Source: Raineyella sp044508675
GTDB taxonomy: Bacteria; Actinomycetota; Actinomycetes; Propionibacteriales; Propionibacteriaceae
Direction of reading: 5' to 3'
NCBI GenBank assembly: GCA_044508675.1
Contig: JBIQHF010000015.1
Coordinates: 18,431 to 82,430, forward strand
Length of the DNA stretch: 64,000 bases
A program made the translations under genes and the position numbers. This document shows, piece after piece, positions 51,385-59,860 of this stretch (position 1 is the first letter of the stretch; every line of letters begins with the position of its first letter). The notes below the pieces were generated by a model. It saw only the letters and a program-made list of their open reading frames with translations, was not told the DNA's origin and made no database searches.

Positions 51385-52680
51385 ATGACCGAAAACTTCA
51401 CTGCCGTGGTCGTGGGTGGGAACCGCACCCCGTTCGCCCGCGCCCGGGGATCGTACGCCCGGGACTCGACCCAGGACCTGCTCACCGCTGCCCTCGACGG
51501 GCTGACCGCCCGCTACGGACTCGCCGGCCAGCGCGTCGGCGAGGTCGTGGCCGGGGCGGTACTCAAGCACGGCACGCTGCTCAACCTCACCCGCGAGGCG
51601 GTGCTCGGCTCGTCGCTGGCCCGCGACACCCCCACCTGCGACCTGCAGCAGGCCTGCGGCACCGGCCTGGAGGCGGTCACGTACGTCGCCAACAAGATCC
51701 GTCTGGGGCAGGCCACCAGCGGCATCGCCGGCGGCGCCGACAGCATCAGCGACACCCCCGTCGAGATCAGCCGCGGCGCCCAGCAGGTCCTGATGCGCCT
51801 GGCCGGCGCGAAGTCCACCCAGGCCAAGCTGCAGGCCCTGGCCGGGCTCCGGCCGAAAGACCTGAGGCTGGAAACACCGCAGGTCGCCGAACCGCGCACC
51901 GGACTGTCGATGGGGGAGAGCCAGGCACTCACCACCCTGGCCTGGGGCATCACCCGGCAGGCCCAGGACGAGTACGCGCTCGGCAGCCACCGCAAGCTCG
52001 CCGCCGCCTGGGAGTCCGGGTTCTTCGACGACCTGGTCACCCCGCACCGCGGGGTCAGCCGGGACCAGCCGCTGCGGCCCGACACCTCGCTGGAGAAGCT
52101 GGCCAGGCTGAAGCCGGTCTTCGGACGGGGGACCGGCGCCACCATGACCGCCGGCAACTCCTCCCCGCTGACCGACGGCGCGGCGGTGGTGCTGCTCGCC
52201 GAGCAGCAGTGGGCCGCCGAGCACCACCTGCCGGCACTGGCCCGGGTGGTGGACGCCGAGGTCGCCGCGGTCGACTACACCAAGGGAGGCAGCGCGGGCA
52301 CCGAAGGGCTACTGATGGCCCCGGCCAAGGCGGTGCCCCGGCTGCTGGCGCGCAACGGGCTGGGCCTGGCCGACATCGACCTGTTCGAGATCCATGAGGC
52401 GTTCGCCGCCACGGTGCTGTGCACGCTGGCAGCCTGGGAGGATCCGCAGTACAGCCGGACCACCCTCGGGCTGGACGGCCCGCTCGGCAGCATCGACCCC
52501 GAGCGGCTCAACGTCACCGGCTCCTCGCTGGCCGCCGGGCACCCGTTCGCCGCGACCGGCGGCCGGATCGTCGCAACCCTGGCCAAGCTGCTGTCCCAGC
52601 GCGGCCCCGGCTCCCGCGGCCTGATCTCCATCTGTGCCGCCGGCGGTCAGGGGATCGCCGTTCTCCTGGAGGCAATCTGA
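51385..52680 (+). CDS. Thiolase (acetyl-CoA acetyltransferase family, FadA2/FadI-like)
   Basis: A 431-aa thiolase. The nucleophilic Cys is in DLQQACGTGLEA (Cys91). The other active-site blocks are EIHEAFAA, NVTGSSLAAGHPFAATG and CAAGGQG. It cleaves or forms beta-ketoacyl-CoA. GGAGG lies upstream of the ATG at 51385. The stop overlaps the next ATG (TGATG). In mycobacteria a thiolase of this type sits beside fabG4, as here. Confidence 0.85.
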   Translation: MTENFTAVVVGGNRTPFARARGSYARDSTQDLLTAALDGLTARYGLAGQRVGEVVAGAVLKHGTLLNLTREAVLGSSLARDTPTCDLQQACGTGLEAVTYVANKIRLGQATSGIAGGADSISDTPVEISRGAQQVLMRLAGAKSTQAKLQALAGLRPKDLRLETPQVAEPRTGLSMGESQALTTLAWGITRQAQDEYALGSHRKLAAAWESGFFDDLVTPHRGVSRDQPLRPDTSLEKLARLKPVFGRGTGATMTAGNSSPLTDGAAVVLLAEQQWAAEHHLPALARVVDAEVAAVDYTKGGSAGTEGLLMAPAKAVPRLLARNGLGLADIDLFEIHEAFAATVLCTLAAWEDPQYSRTTLGLDGPLGSIDPERLNVTGSSLAAGHPFAATGGRIVATLAKLLSQRGPGSRGLISICAAGGQGIAVLLEAI

Positions 52681-54053
52681 TGCCCACCACCGGCTCCCTG
52701 TTGAACTCCCCGGTCGTCCGGACGCTGGCCCGTCGACTCGGTCTGGAGGACCCGCCGGTCCTGCGCCGCGGAACCGCCCTGCCGGCCGGCCAGGTCGCCC
52801 TCGCGGCCCCCGGTGGTGGCGGGATCGGCGCCGCCACGCTGGCCCTGCTCGACGTCGCGACGATCGAGGCGCTGCGCGACGAGCCCGGCACCCGCACGCC
52901 GGGACCGGGCGGCAGAGACCGGCCCCCCGCGTACGCCCCCAAGCTCGGTGCGCTGGTGGTCGACGCCACCGAGGTCCGCTCCATCACCCAGCTGGAGGAT
53001 CTGCGTGCGGTGCTGCGTCCGGCGGTCCGTGGACTCGAGCCCAGCGGGCGGGTGATCACCCTGGCCAGGTCCGAGGAGGCCGTCGAGGGGCTGGAGGCCC
53101 GGGCCGTCGCCCGGGGCCTGGACGGCCTCAACCGCAGCGTCGGCAAGGAACTGCGCAACGGCGCCACCGCCAACCTGCTCTACCTCGATCCGGGCGCCGG
53201 CCCCGACCAGCTGCGCTCCACCGTCCGCTTCCTGCTGGAGGGACGATCGGCGTACGTCAGTGGCCAGTCGTGGCACGTGGGGCCCGGACAGGTCGAGGGC
53301 ACCTTGGCCGACCGCATCGTGGTAGTGACCGGAGCCGCCCGCGGCATCGGCGCCGCGATCAGCAGGGTCTTCCACCGCGAAGGCGCGCAGGTCGTGGCGA
53401 TCGACGTGCCGGCGGCCGGCGAAGCGCTCGCCACGATCGCCAACGAGGTCCACGGCAGCGCCCTCCAACTCGACATCACCGACCCCGAGGCCGGGGCCAG
53501 GATCGCCGCCCACGTCGCCGCCCGCCACGGCCCGGACGCACGGATCCACGCGATCGCCCACAACGCCGGTATCCTCCGGGACCGGCTGCTGGCCAACCTG
53601 GACGAGCGCCGCTGGGCCCAGGTGCTCGAGGTCAACCTGGCCGCCCAGCTGCGGATCAACCAGGTGCTGCTCGACCCGCAGCTGTCCGGCGGACTGGCCG
53701 AGGACGCCCACATCATCGCCAGCTCCTCCACCAGCGGCATCGCCGGCAACCGCGGCCAGACGAACTACGGGACCAGCAAGGCCGGCGTGATCGGCCTGGT
53801 CCGGGCGCTGCACGACGCGTACGCCGACCGTCCGCTGGTGGTCAACGCGGTCGCCCCCGGCTTCATCGAGACCGACATGACCGCGACCATCCCGCCGTTG
53901 CAGAAGGAGATCTTCCGCCGGACGAACAGCATGCACCAGGGTGGCCTGCCGGTCGACGTGGCCGAGACCATCGTGTACCTCGCCGACCCGGCCAGCTCCG
54001 GCGTCAACGGCCAGGTGGTCCGGGTGTGCGGGCAGAACATCGTGGGGGCATGA
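52680..54053 (+). CDS. High-molecular-weight 3-oxoacyl-ACP/CoA reductase (FabG4-like)
   Basis: A 457-aa two-domain short-chain dehydrogenase: an N-terminal flavodoxin-like NAD-less domain (about 1-205) precedes a complete SDR. The SDR has the cofactor loop VVVTGAARGIGAAI, NAG in AHNAGILRD, and the catalytic Ser and Tyr-x3-Lys in SSSTSGIAGNRGQTNYGTSK. This matches mycobacterial FabG4, an NADH-dependent beta-ketoacyl reductase. The ATG at 52680 overlaps the thiolase stop, and its own stop overlaps the next ATG. It likely reduces the ketoacyl thioesters handled by the thiolase. Confidence 0.85.
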   Translation: MPTTGSLLNSPVVRTLARRLGLEDPPVLRRGTALPAGQVALAAPGGGGIGAATLALLDVATIEALRDEPGTRTPGPGGRDRPPAYAPKLGALVVDATEVRSITQLEDLRAVLRPAVRGLEPSGRVITLARSEEAVEGLEARAVARGLDGLNRSVGKELRNGATANLLYLDPGAGPDQLRSTVRFLLEGRSAYVSGQSWHVGPGQVEGTLADRIVVVTGAARGIGAAISRVFHREGAQVVAIDVPAAGEALATIANEVHGSALQLDITDPEAGARIAAHVAARHGPDARIHAIAHNAGILRDRLLANLDERRWAQVLEVNLAAQLRINQVLLDPQLSGGLAEDAHIIASSSTSGIAGNRGQTNYGTSKAGVIGLVRALHDAYADRPLVVNAVAPGFIETDMTATIPPLQKEIFRRTNSMHQGGLPVDVAETIVYLADPASSGVNGQVVRVCGQNIVGA

Positions 54054-55099
54054 GACCGGCGCCCCGCCACCGCGAGGCACTCTGGCAGCTGGTCCGCGCG
54101 CGCGGCATCCCCGCCCAACTGTGCGTGGTCCGCGGCGGCGAGGTGGTCTTCGATCGCAGCTACCGGACCGCCGACGATGCACTGTTCTGGGCGTTCTCGG
54201 CCGGTAAGCCCCTCACGTCCGTGCTGGTCTGGCGCCTGGTCGGACGCGGCCTGGTCGATCCGGACGCGCCGATGGCGCACTACTGGCCCGAACTGGTCGG
54301 CGGCGACAAGGAGCAGGTGACCGTACGCCACGTGCTGCAGCACCGCTCCGGGCTGCCGACGGCCGGTTCGCTGCTCGGCGACGTGCTGGCGATGACGGAC
54401 TGGGACGCCTCGGTGGCGCGGCTGGAACACGCCCACTGCCGCTTCCCGCCGGGGGCGGCCCCCGCCTACCAGTTCCTGACGTACGGGTTCCTGCTCGGCG
54501 AGCTCGTCCAGCGCGTCAGCGGCCTTCCCTTCGCGCAGGTGCTGCACGACGAGGTGCTCGTCCCGGCCGGGCTGGCGGACACGTACGCCGCCCTCGACCG
54601 CGACCTGGCCGATCGCGCCCAGCCGATGCAGATGCGTCGCAGCGGAACGGTCGTCGCCGGCTGGATCAACCGGCCGGCTGTCCGCACCGCGGTCATCCCG
54701 GCCGGCGGGATCTCCCTGACCGCCCGGGACCTCGCTTCCTTCTACGCCCACCTGCTGGGCCACGGTGGGCCGCTGCTGGAGGACGACCTGCTGGCCGAGG
54801 CGGTCCGGCCCACCACCGAGACCGAGCTCGACCGGTTCGCCCGACTGCACATCCGCTGGGGCCAGGGTTTCCAGCTCGGCGGCCCACGCCCCGGGCGGCT
54901 GCCGATCCCGCTCGGTGACACCAGCGGCCCACGGGCCTTCGGCCACAACGGCAGCCACGTGTGCCTGGGCTGGGCCGATCCTGACCTGGACCTGGCCGTC
55001 GGTTACGTCACCGCGGGGATGGTGCGCCCCGACCTGGACCTGGCCCACATGGCCCGGATCAGCGACACGATCCTCGACCTGGTGCGCTCATCGCAGTGA
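54050..55099 (+). CDS. Serine hydrolase (beta-lactamase/esterase family)
   Basis: A 349-aa cytosolic serine hydrolase of the class C beta-lactamase/EstB fold without signal peptide. The SxxK motif is SAGKP (Ser50, Lys53), a Tyr-containing segment lies in YQFLTYGFLLGE, and the late motif is FGHNGSHV. The ATG at 54050 overlaps the fabG4-like stop (ATGA), so all three genes are translationally coupled. In such operons it may release acyl groups or cleave a lactone or ester of the pathway (inference). Confidence 0.8.
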   Translation: MRPAPRHREALWQLVRARGIPAQLCVVRGGEVVFDRSYRTADDALFWAFSAGKPLTSVLVWRLVGRGLVDPDAPMAHYWPELVGGDKEQVTVRHVLQHRSGLPTAGSLLGDVLAMTDWDASVARLEHAHCRFPPGAAPAYQFLTYGFLLGELVQRVSGLPFAQVLHDEVLVPAGLADTYAALDRDLADRAQPMQMRRSGTVVAGWINRPAVRTAVIPAGGISLTARDLASFYAHLLGHGGPLLEDDLLAEAVRPTTETELDRFARLHIRWGQGFQLGGPRPGRLPIPLGDTSGPRAFGHNGSHVCLGWADPDLDLAVGYVTAGMVRPDLDLAHMARISDTILDLVRSSQ

Positions 55100-55127
55100 T
55101 CTGGTGCGCTTCAGGCCTCCGCCGTCC

Positions 55128-56879
55128 TCAGGGGCGGGGGGCGAGCTTGTCCAGGCGGGCGCGGAGCCGGCCGACCCGGTGGGCGTTGCCGTGCAGCTCG
55201 AGGTACCGGTCGCCGTACACGGCCAGCAGCGCATCGTCCAGCCGGCGGACTGCTCCGGGCGGGGACTTGTAGCCCATCCGTTCGGTGATCGCGGCCGAAT
55301 CGACCGAGGCCAGTAGCCCGGCCAGCTCCTGCAGCGAGGTGATCCCCAGCTCCAGCAGGAGCCCGGAGATCCAGGTGTAGTGGTTGGTGCGTGACCAGCC
55401 CGAGTCGGGGAACTGGCCGCCCAGGAAAGTGGCCAGCTCGTCGGCAGCGATCCGGGGGTCGTTCGGGTCGGCTTCCAGGTCGGTGGGCGCCATCCGCTCG
55501 CGCAGGCTGTCGCGGATCACGTCGAACTCCTGGTCGGCCAGCTCGAGCAGCCCCGCGGCCAGGGTGAACCGACGGTTCAGGTCGGGGGCGAGCTCCTCGG
55601 GGATCGACCCCTTGTAGCGGATGTCGTGCTCGAACTCGGCCCACGCGTGCTGCAGGACCGTACGGATTTGGATCTGTGCACTGGGCACCCGGAAACCCGA
55701 GACCGGAAGGTCGCCCAGCCAGGCCGGGTCCAGCGCCACCTGGAGATGGCGGCTGACATAGCCGAACCGGCCCTCGCTGGCGGTCTCCTGGCCCATGTCC
55801 CGGTCGTCCAGCACGGTCAGCTGCTCGGCCACCAGGTCAGCGACGACTGCGACGTCGCTGCGTACGTACGTGATCACCCTGGTGCCGATCTGGTCGGTGA
55901 TGGTGGCCAGTGGGTCGGGATAGACCAGTCGCCCATCCGCCGTCTTGTTCGCCTTCGCCGCGAACGAGGCGGTGCCCTTGCCCCGGCCCACGATGTCGAG
56001 GTAGTTGATCCCCGCGTCGTCGAGGACGTCGGTCAACCAGGACACGAGCCGTTGGGACGCCTCCTCGGCCCGCGACTGGCTGGCGGCGTACGACTGGACG
56101 GCTTGCCGGACCAGCTGCTGCGGACCGGCGGCACGGGGCTGCGGCAGCAGGTCCGGGGGCAGGGTCGGCGTCACGATGTAGCCGCTCGTCCCATCCCCGT
56201 ACGTGGTGGTCCGCTCCGGGCGTCGCAACGCGTGCATCGCGACGTATGCGCAGACGACCGCATCGATCCGGTCCTCGGCATGGCGCAGTTCGCTCTTGCG
56301 CTGGGCGGCGCCGACCGCGGTGACCAGCACCGTCCAGTCGGGGTTGCTGGCCAGGTGCAGCGGTAGGTCGGCGTCCGCCAGGCTCTCCAGCAGCGCAGCC
56401 AACCGCAGCATCTCGTCGCGCATGCCCTCGAAGGGGCGGTTCGAGCGCTGCTTGTACTTGAGGGTGCGCTGCAGTCGGAACAGGGCCACCAGGGCCGGGT
56501 GCGGATAGACCTCCAGCGCCCGCCGCGGGCTGGTCGTCTCCGGGTCCAGGTCCAGACCGAAACGTGTGGCCAGACGGGCGCCGCGCGGCTCGCGCAGTTC
56601 CGGCTTGCCGGTGTTCGCTGGGTGGGCGCCCGCCTCGAAACGGGCGAAGTCCCTGTTCAGCGCCGCTTCGCACGGCCGGTTGCCGGTGGCGTTGGTGACC
56701 ACCAGCGGCGCGTCTATCCCGACCGAGCAGTCACCGGCCAAATACGGCCGCAATGCCGCAGCGATGCTGTCGTCCGTGGTGGCCCCGGACAGGTGGACCA
56801 GGGCGCCGGTGTCATCGAGGACCGCGAGACCGGTCAGCCCGCGCTCACTCCAGGCGAGGTCGATTCCGACGAAGTACAC
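55128..56879 (-). CDS. DUF429 domain fused to a RelA/SpoT alarmone-synthetase domain
   Basis: A 583-aa fusion. Residues 1-245 form a DUF429 RNase H-like domain with acidic residues in FVGIDLAW, VGIDAPL and DRIDAVVCAY. Residues 262-425 form a RelA/SpoT synthetase domain: RGK...SFAAK (Arg299, Lys301, Ser305, Lys309), DQIGTR (Asp329), GYVSRH (Tyr374, His378) and QIQIRTVLQHAWAEFEHDIRYK. In characterised synthetases the residue before IQIRT is a catalytic Glu; here it is Gln402 (codon CAG). A 150-residue helical C-terminus follows. The synthetase makes (p)ppGpp or, in toxSAS enzymes, modifies tRNA; this domain could be inactive, altered or regulatory. GTG start. No antitoxin-like small gene is adjacent. 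Confidence 0.8.
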   Translation of the reverse strand: MYFVGIDLAWSERGLTGLAVLDDTGALVHLSGATTDDSIAAALRPYLAGDCSVGIDAPLVVTNATGNRPCEAALNRDFARFEAGAHPANTGKPELREPRGARLATRFGLDLDPETTSPRRALEVYPHPALVALFRLQRTLKYKQRSNRPFEGMRDEMLRLAALLESLADADLPLHLASNPDWTVLVTAVGAAQRKSELRHAEDRIDAVVCAYVAMHALRRPERTTTYGDGTSGYIVTPTLPPDLLPQPRAAGPQQLVRQAVQSYAASQSRAEEASQRLVSWLTDVLDDAGINYLDIVGRGKGTASFAAKANKTADGRLVYPDPLATITDQIGTRVITYVRSDVAVVADLVAEQLTVLDDRDMGQETASEGRFGYVSRHLQVALDPAWLGDLPVSGFRVPSAQIQIRTVLQHAWAEFEHDIRYKGSIPEELAPDLNRRFTLAAGLLELADQEFDVIRDSLRERMAPTDLEADPNDPRIAADELATFLGGQFPDSGWSRTNHYTWISGLLLELGITSLQELAGLLASVDSAAITERMGYKSPPGAVRRLDDALLAVYGDRYLELHGNAHRVGRLRARLDKLAPRP

Positions 56880-56944
56880 GGCACCAGTCTCGCGCGTCGG
56901 TCGGGCGGACCCGGCGGTGGGTCCGCGCGGGCGCCGATCGTCGT

Positions 56945-57592
56945 TCAGGGGCGAAGGCCCCGGGCCCGCTCGTCGTTCGTACGCGCCACCTCGTCACCCA
57001 TGGTGAAGAGGCTGACGATCGTGCCGATGCCGAAGAATCCGGCGGTGAGCAGGTAGGCGATGCCCTTGCCGATCTTGCCGATGTAGAAGTACTGCAGGCC
57101 GGCGACACCGAGGAAGCCGACGGCAGTGAGGCCCAGGGCCACGCCGTGGTCGCGCGGCTGGCTCGGCACCGGGTACCCCGGTTGCTGGGGGTACGCCGGA
57201 TAGCCCGGCTGTCCCTGCTGGGGCATCGGGTAGTTCGGCTGCTGCCCGTACCCGGGCTGGGGGGCGTACGGCTGGGCCTGCGGGTAGCCGGGCTGGGGCT
57301 GGGGGGCGTACGGCTGCGCCTGCGGGTAGCCGGGCTGGGGCTGCGGCGGGTACGCCGGCTGGGCCTGGCCGGGAGCAGGTTCCCGGTACACGTCGCGGTA
57401 GAACTCGTCGTCGTCGGGCTGCTCGGTGTCACCGAAGATCCCCAACGGGTTGGCGGGCGGTTGCGGCGCGGCGGGCCCCGAGGGCTGCACGGTCGCAGGC
57501 GGCTGTGCCGTGGGGGTGGCCTGCCCGGCCGGGTCGGGCTGCTCGGCGGGGCTGGGTGACTCGTCCCTGGGGTCCGGTGCTGGTGACGTCAT
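56945..57592 (-). CDS. TM2-domain protein with Pro/Gln/Tyr-rich N-terminus
   Basis: A 215-aa protein: a disordered Pro/Gln/Tyr-rich region (about 1-145) is followed by a TM2 domain of two helices (ALGLTAVGFLGVAGLQYFYIGKIGKGIAYLLTAGFFGIGTIVSLF, split by the GK-x-GKG turn). The N-terminal region contains two direct copies of a 14-residue unit (residues 83-96 and 97-110), matching two 42-base DNA units (57263-57304 and 57305-57346). TM2 proteins are membrane proteins of unknown role. ATG at 57592; an in-frame ATG at 57604 is possible. Divergent from groES. Confidence 0.8.
   Translation of the reverse strand: MTSPAPDPRDESPSPAEQPDPAGQATPTAQPPATVQPSGPAAPQPPANPLGIFGDTEQPDDDEFYRDVYREPAPGQAQPAYPPQPQPGYPQAQPYAPQPQPGYPQAQPYAPQPGYGQQPNYPMPQQGQPGYPAYPQQPGYPVPSQPRDHGVALGLTAVGFLGVAGLQYFYIGKIGKGIAYLLTAGFFGIGTIVSLFTMGDEVARTNDERARGLRP
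57263..57346 (-). repeat. Two 42-base in-frame coding repeats in the TM2 protein gene
   Basis: The two units encode the same 14 residues (PQPQPGYPQAQPYA) and are almost identical at DNA level. Such arrays vary in copy number between strains. Confidence 0.7.
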
Positions 57593-57670
57593 AGTGCCCA
57601 CCATCGTACGTTTTCGGGAGACCAGCCACGCCACCACGGGGCCGGTCTGCCAAAGATGTCGGACGAGACG

Positions 57671-57697
57671 TTGGCAGTCAGCTTGCGCGAGTGCTAA
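57671..57697 (+). promoter_or_regulatory. CIRCE element 1 (HrcA operator)
   Basis: TTGGCAGTC-N9-GAGTGCTAA matches the CIRCE consensus TTAGCACTC-N9-GAGTGCTAA at 16 of 18 positions, with exactly nine spacer bases. It overlaps the -35 of the groES promoter. Confidence 0.85.
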
Positions 57698-57711
57698 CCC
57701 CGGACTAACGT
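57683..57711 (+). promoter_or_regulatory. groES-groEL promoter
   Basis: TTGCGC (57683-57688), 17 bases, TAACGT (57706-57711). It lies between and overlaps the two CIRCE elements, so HrcA binding would block it. Confidence 0.55.
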
Positions 57712-57716
57712 TCTGG

Positions 57717-57743
57717 TTAGCACTCACCTGGTGAGTGTGCCAA
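57717..57743 (+). promoter_or_regulatory. CIRCE element 2 (HrcA operator)
   Basis: TTAGCACTC-N9-GTGTGCCAA, 16 of 18 positions of the CIRCE consensus with the correct nine-base spacer. It lies 46 bases from CIRCE 1 and just downstream of the -10. Confidence 0.85.
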
Positions 57744-57826
57744 CGGTCAGGGACGGCACCCGCGACGACGCCCCTACCACCTGGAACTGACCACCATCGC
57801 ACACGACATGTGAAAGGGGTTTGAAC

Positions 57827-58123
57827 GTGGCAGTCACGATCAAGCCGCTCGAGGACCGCGTCCTCGTCCAGCCGCTGGAAGCAGAGACCACCACCGCCTC
57901 GGGTCTGGTTATCCCGGACACCGCCAAGGAGAAGCCGCAGGAGGGCACCGTCCTCGCGATCGGCCCGGGCCGTGTCGACGACAAGGGCGCCCGCATTCCG
58001 GTGGACGTCGCCGAGGGTGACACCGTCATCTACTCCAAGTACGGCGGCACCGAGGTGCGCTACGACGGCAAGGACCTGCTCCTCCTCAACGCCCGCGACA
58101 TCCTCGCGGTCGTCTCCAAGTGA
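57827..58123 (+). CDS. groES: Co-chaperonin GroES
   Basis: A 98-aa GroES: VTIKPLEDRVLVQPLEAETTTASGLVIPDTAKEKPQEGTVLAIGPG with the mobile loop, and a C-terminal YGGTEVRYDGKDLLLLNARDILAVV. It caps the GroEL folding chamber. The GTG at 57827 lies eight bases after AAAGGGG; the upstream TTG (57821) would be inside the ribosome site region. It is followed by groEL after 17 bases and preceded by two CIRCE operators, so it is heat-inducible through HrcA. Confidence 0.95.
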   Translation: MAVTIKPLEDRVLVQPLEAETTTASGLVIPDTAKEKPQEGTVLAIGPGRVDDKGARIPVDVAEGDTVIYSKYGGTEVRYDGKDLLLLNARDILAVVSK

Positions 58124-58140
58124 TCTGAGGAGACGCACCT

Positions 58141-59736
58141 ATGCCCAAGCTGCTGCAATTCGATGAGGAGGCGCGCCGCTCGCTCGAGCGCGGCGTCGAC
58201 ATCCTCGCCAACACCGTCAAGGTGACCCTCGGCCCCAAGGGCCGCTATGTCGTCCTCGACAAGAAGTGGGGAGCCCCCACCATCACGAACGACGGCGTGA
58301 CCGTCGCCCGTGACGTCGAGCTCGACGATCCGTACGAGAACCTCGGTGCCCAGCTCGCCAAGGAGGTGGCCACCAAGACCAACGACGTCGCTGGTGACGG
58401 CACCACCACGGCGACCGTGCTCGCCCAGGCCATGGTCCACGAGGGCCTGCGCGCCGTCGCAGCCGGGTCGAATCCGATCGAGCTGAAGCGCGGCATCGAC
58501 AAGGCCGTCGCCCAGGTCACGGAGGAGCTTGCCAAGCAGGCCCACCCGATCGAGACCACCAAGGACATGGCCTCCATCGCCACGATCTCCTCGCGTGACG
58601 AGACGATCGGCGCCCTGATCGCCGAGGCCTTCGACAAGGTCGGCAAGGACGGCGTCATCACCGTCGACGAGTCCCAGACCTTCGGCACCGAGCTGGAGTT
58701 CACCGAGGGCATGCAGTTCGACAAGGGCTACCTGTCTCCGTACATGGTGACCGACACCGAGCGCATGGAAGCCGTCCTCGAGGACCCGTACATCCTGCTC
58801 CACTCCGGCAAGATCTCCTCGATGAACGACCTCCTGCCGCTGCTGGAGAAGGTCATCGGTGCCGGCGGCCAGCTGTTCATCGTGGCCGAGGACGTCGACG
58901 GCGAGGCGCTGTCGACCCTGGTCGTGAACAAGATCCGTGGCACTTTCACCTCCGTGGCCGTCAAGGCCCCGGCGTTCGGTGATCGCCGCAAGGCGATGCT
59001 GCAGGACATGGCGATCCTCACCGGCGGCCAGGTCGTCGCCCCCGAGGTCGGCCTCAAGCTCGACCAGGTCGGTCTGGACGTACTCGGCCGCGCTCGCCGC
59101 GTGGTCGTCACCAAGGACAACACGACCATCGTCGACGGTGCCGGCGAGACCTCCGAAGTGGAGGCCCGCGTCGCCCAGCTGCAGGCCGAGATCGCCCAGA
59201 CCGACTCCGACTGGGATCGCGAGAAGCTCCAGGAGCGGGTCGCGAAGCTGGCCGGTGGCGTTTGCGTCATCAAGGTCGGGGCTGCCACCGAGGTGGAGCT
59301 CAAGGAGACCAAGCACCGCATCGAGGATGCCGTCTCCGCCACCCGTGCGGCGATCGAGGAGGGCATTGTCGCCGGCGGCGGCACTGCGCTGATCCACGCC
59401 TCCAAGGTGCTGCGTGACTCCGACCTGCAGGGTGACGAGCTCGCCGGTTCGGAGATCATCCGCAAGGCGGTCGTCGAGCCGCTGCGCTGGATCGCCGAGA
59501 ACGGTGGCGAGCAGGGCTACGTCATCACCTCCAAGGTCGCCGAGATGGAGCCGGGCCACGGCTACAACGCGGCCACTGGCGAGTACGGCGACCTGATCGC
59601 CCAGGGTGTCATCGACCCGGTCAAGGTCACGCGCTCCGCGCTGGCCAACGCCGCCTCGATCGCCTCCCTGCTGCTCACCACCGAGACGCTGGTGGTCGAG
59701 AAGCCGTCCGAGGACGGGGCTCAGGGCGCCGAGTGA
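58141..59736 (+). CDS. groEL: Chaperonin GroEL (GroEL1-type, operon copy)
   Basis: A 531-aa chaperonin with the ATP-binding VTLGPKGRYVVLDKKWGAPTITNDGVTVA and the DVAGDGTTTATVLAQ block typical of GroEL. Being in the groES operon it corresponds to the actinobacterial GroEL1 position. It ends in EKPSEDGAQGAE and lacks both the His-rich tail of mycobacterial GroEL1 and the Gly-Gly-Met tail of canonical GroEL. A second groEL elsewhere in the genome is expected (inference). A strong terminator follows. Confidence 0.95.
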   Translation: MPKLLQFDEEARRSLERGVDILANTVKVTLGPKGRYVVLDKKWGAPTITNDGVTVARDVELDDPYENLGAQLAKEVATKTNDVAGDGTTTATVLAQAMVHEGLRAVAAGSNPIELKRGIDKAVAQVTEELAKQAHPIETTKDMASIATISSRDETIGALIAEAFDKVGKDGVITVDESQTFGTELEFTEGMQFDKGYLSPYMVTDTERMEAVLEDPYILLHSGKISSMNDLLPLLEKVIGAGGQLFIVAEDVDGEALSTLVVNKIRGTFTSVAVKAPAFGDRRKAMLQDMAILTGGQVVAPEVGLKLDQVGLDVLGRARRVVVTKDNTTIVDGAGETSEVEARVAQLQAEIAQTDSDWDREKLQERVAKLAGGVCVIKVGAATEVELKETKHRIEDAVSATRAAIEEGIVAGGGTALIHASKVLRDSDLQGDELAGSEIIRKAVVEPLRWIAENGGEQGYVITSKVAEMEPGHGYNAATGEYGDLIAQGVIDPVKVTRSALANAASIASLLLTTETLVVEKPSEDGAQGAE

Positions 59737-59790
59737 TCCACTCCGCCTGAGGGTCGCTGGTCGTACGACCGGCCTGACCCAACTGCGAAC

Positions 59791-59820
59791 GAACGGGGGT
59801 CCCGCCAGGGGCCCCCGTTC
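59791..59820 (+). terminator. Terminator of the groES-groEL operon
   Basis: A 13-bp stem (59791-59803 with 59808-59820, one T-G pair) around a four-base loop, 55 bases after the groEL stop. Confidence 0.8.
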
Positions 59821-59848
59821 TGCGTCCGCCCGGGTGCGCCCGGGGCCC

Positions 59849-59854
59849 TAGAGT
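59849..59854 (+). promoter_or_regulatory. -10 hexamer of a probable leaderless transcript (pseudo-hydrolase)
   Basis: TAGAGT followed by six bases and the ATG at 59861. Confidence 0.5.
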
Positions 59855-59860
59855 GGGAGC

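Noticed and set aside
57263..57346. CRISPR or intergenic tandem repeat
   Set aside because: The two units are in-frame coding repeats of a Pro/Gln-rich protein region. No CRISPR-like array is seen in the window.
55128..57592. Toxin-antitoxin pair formed by the RelA/SpoT fusion and a neighbour
   Set aside because: No small coupled gene is adjacent; the nearest gene is a TM2 membrane protein 65 bases away with its own start.
57689..57725. Single everted CIRCE (GAGTGCTAA-N19-TTAGCACTC)
   Set aside because: The order and spacing do not fit CIRCE; two correctly oriented CIRCE elements with N9 spacers explain both half-sites.
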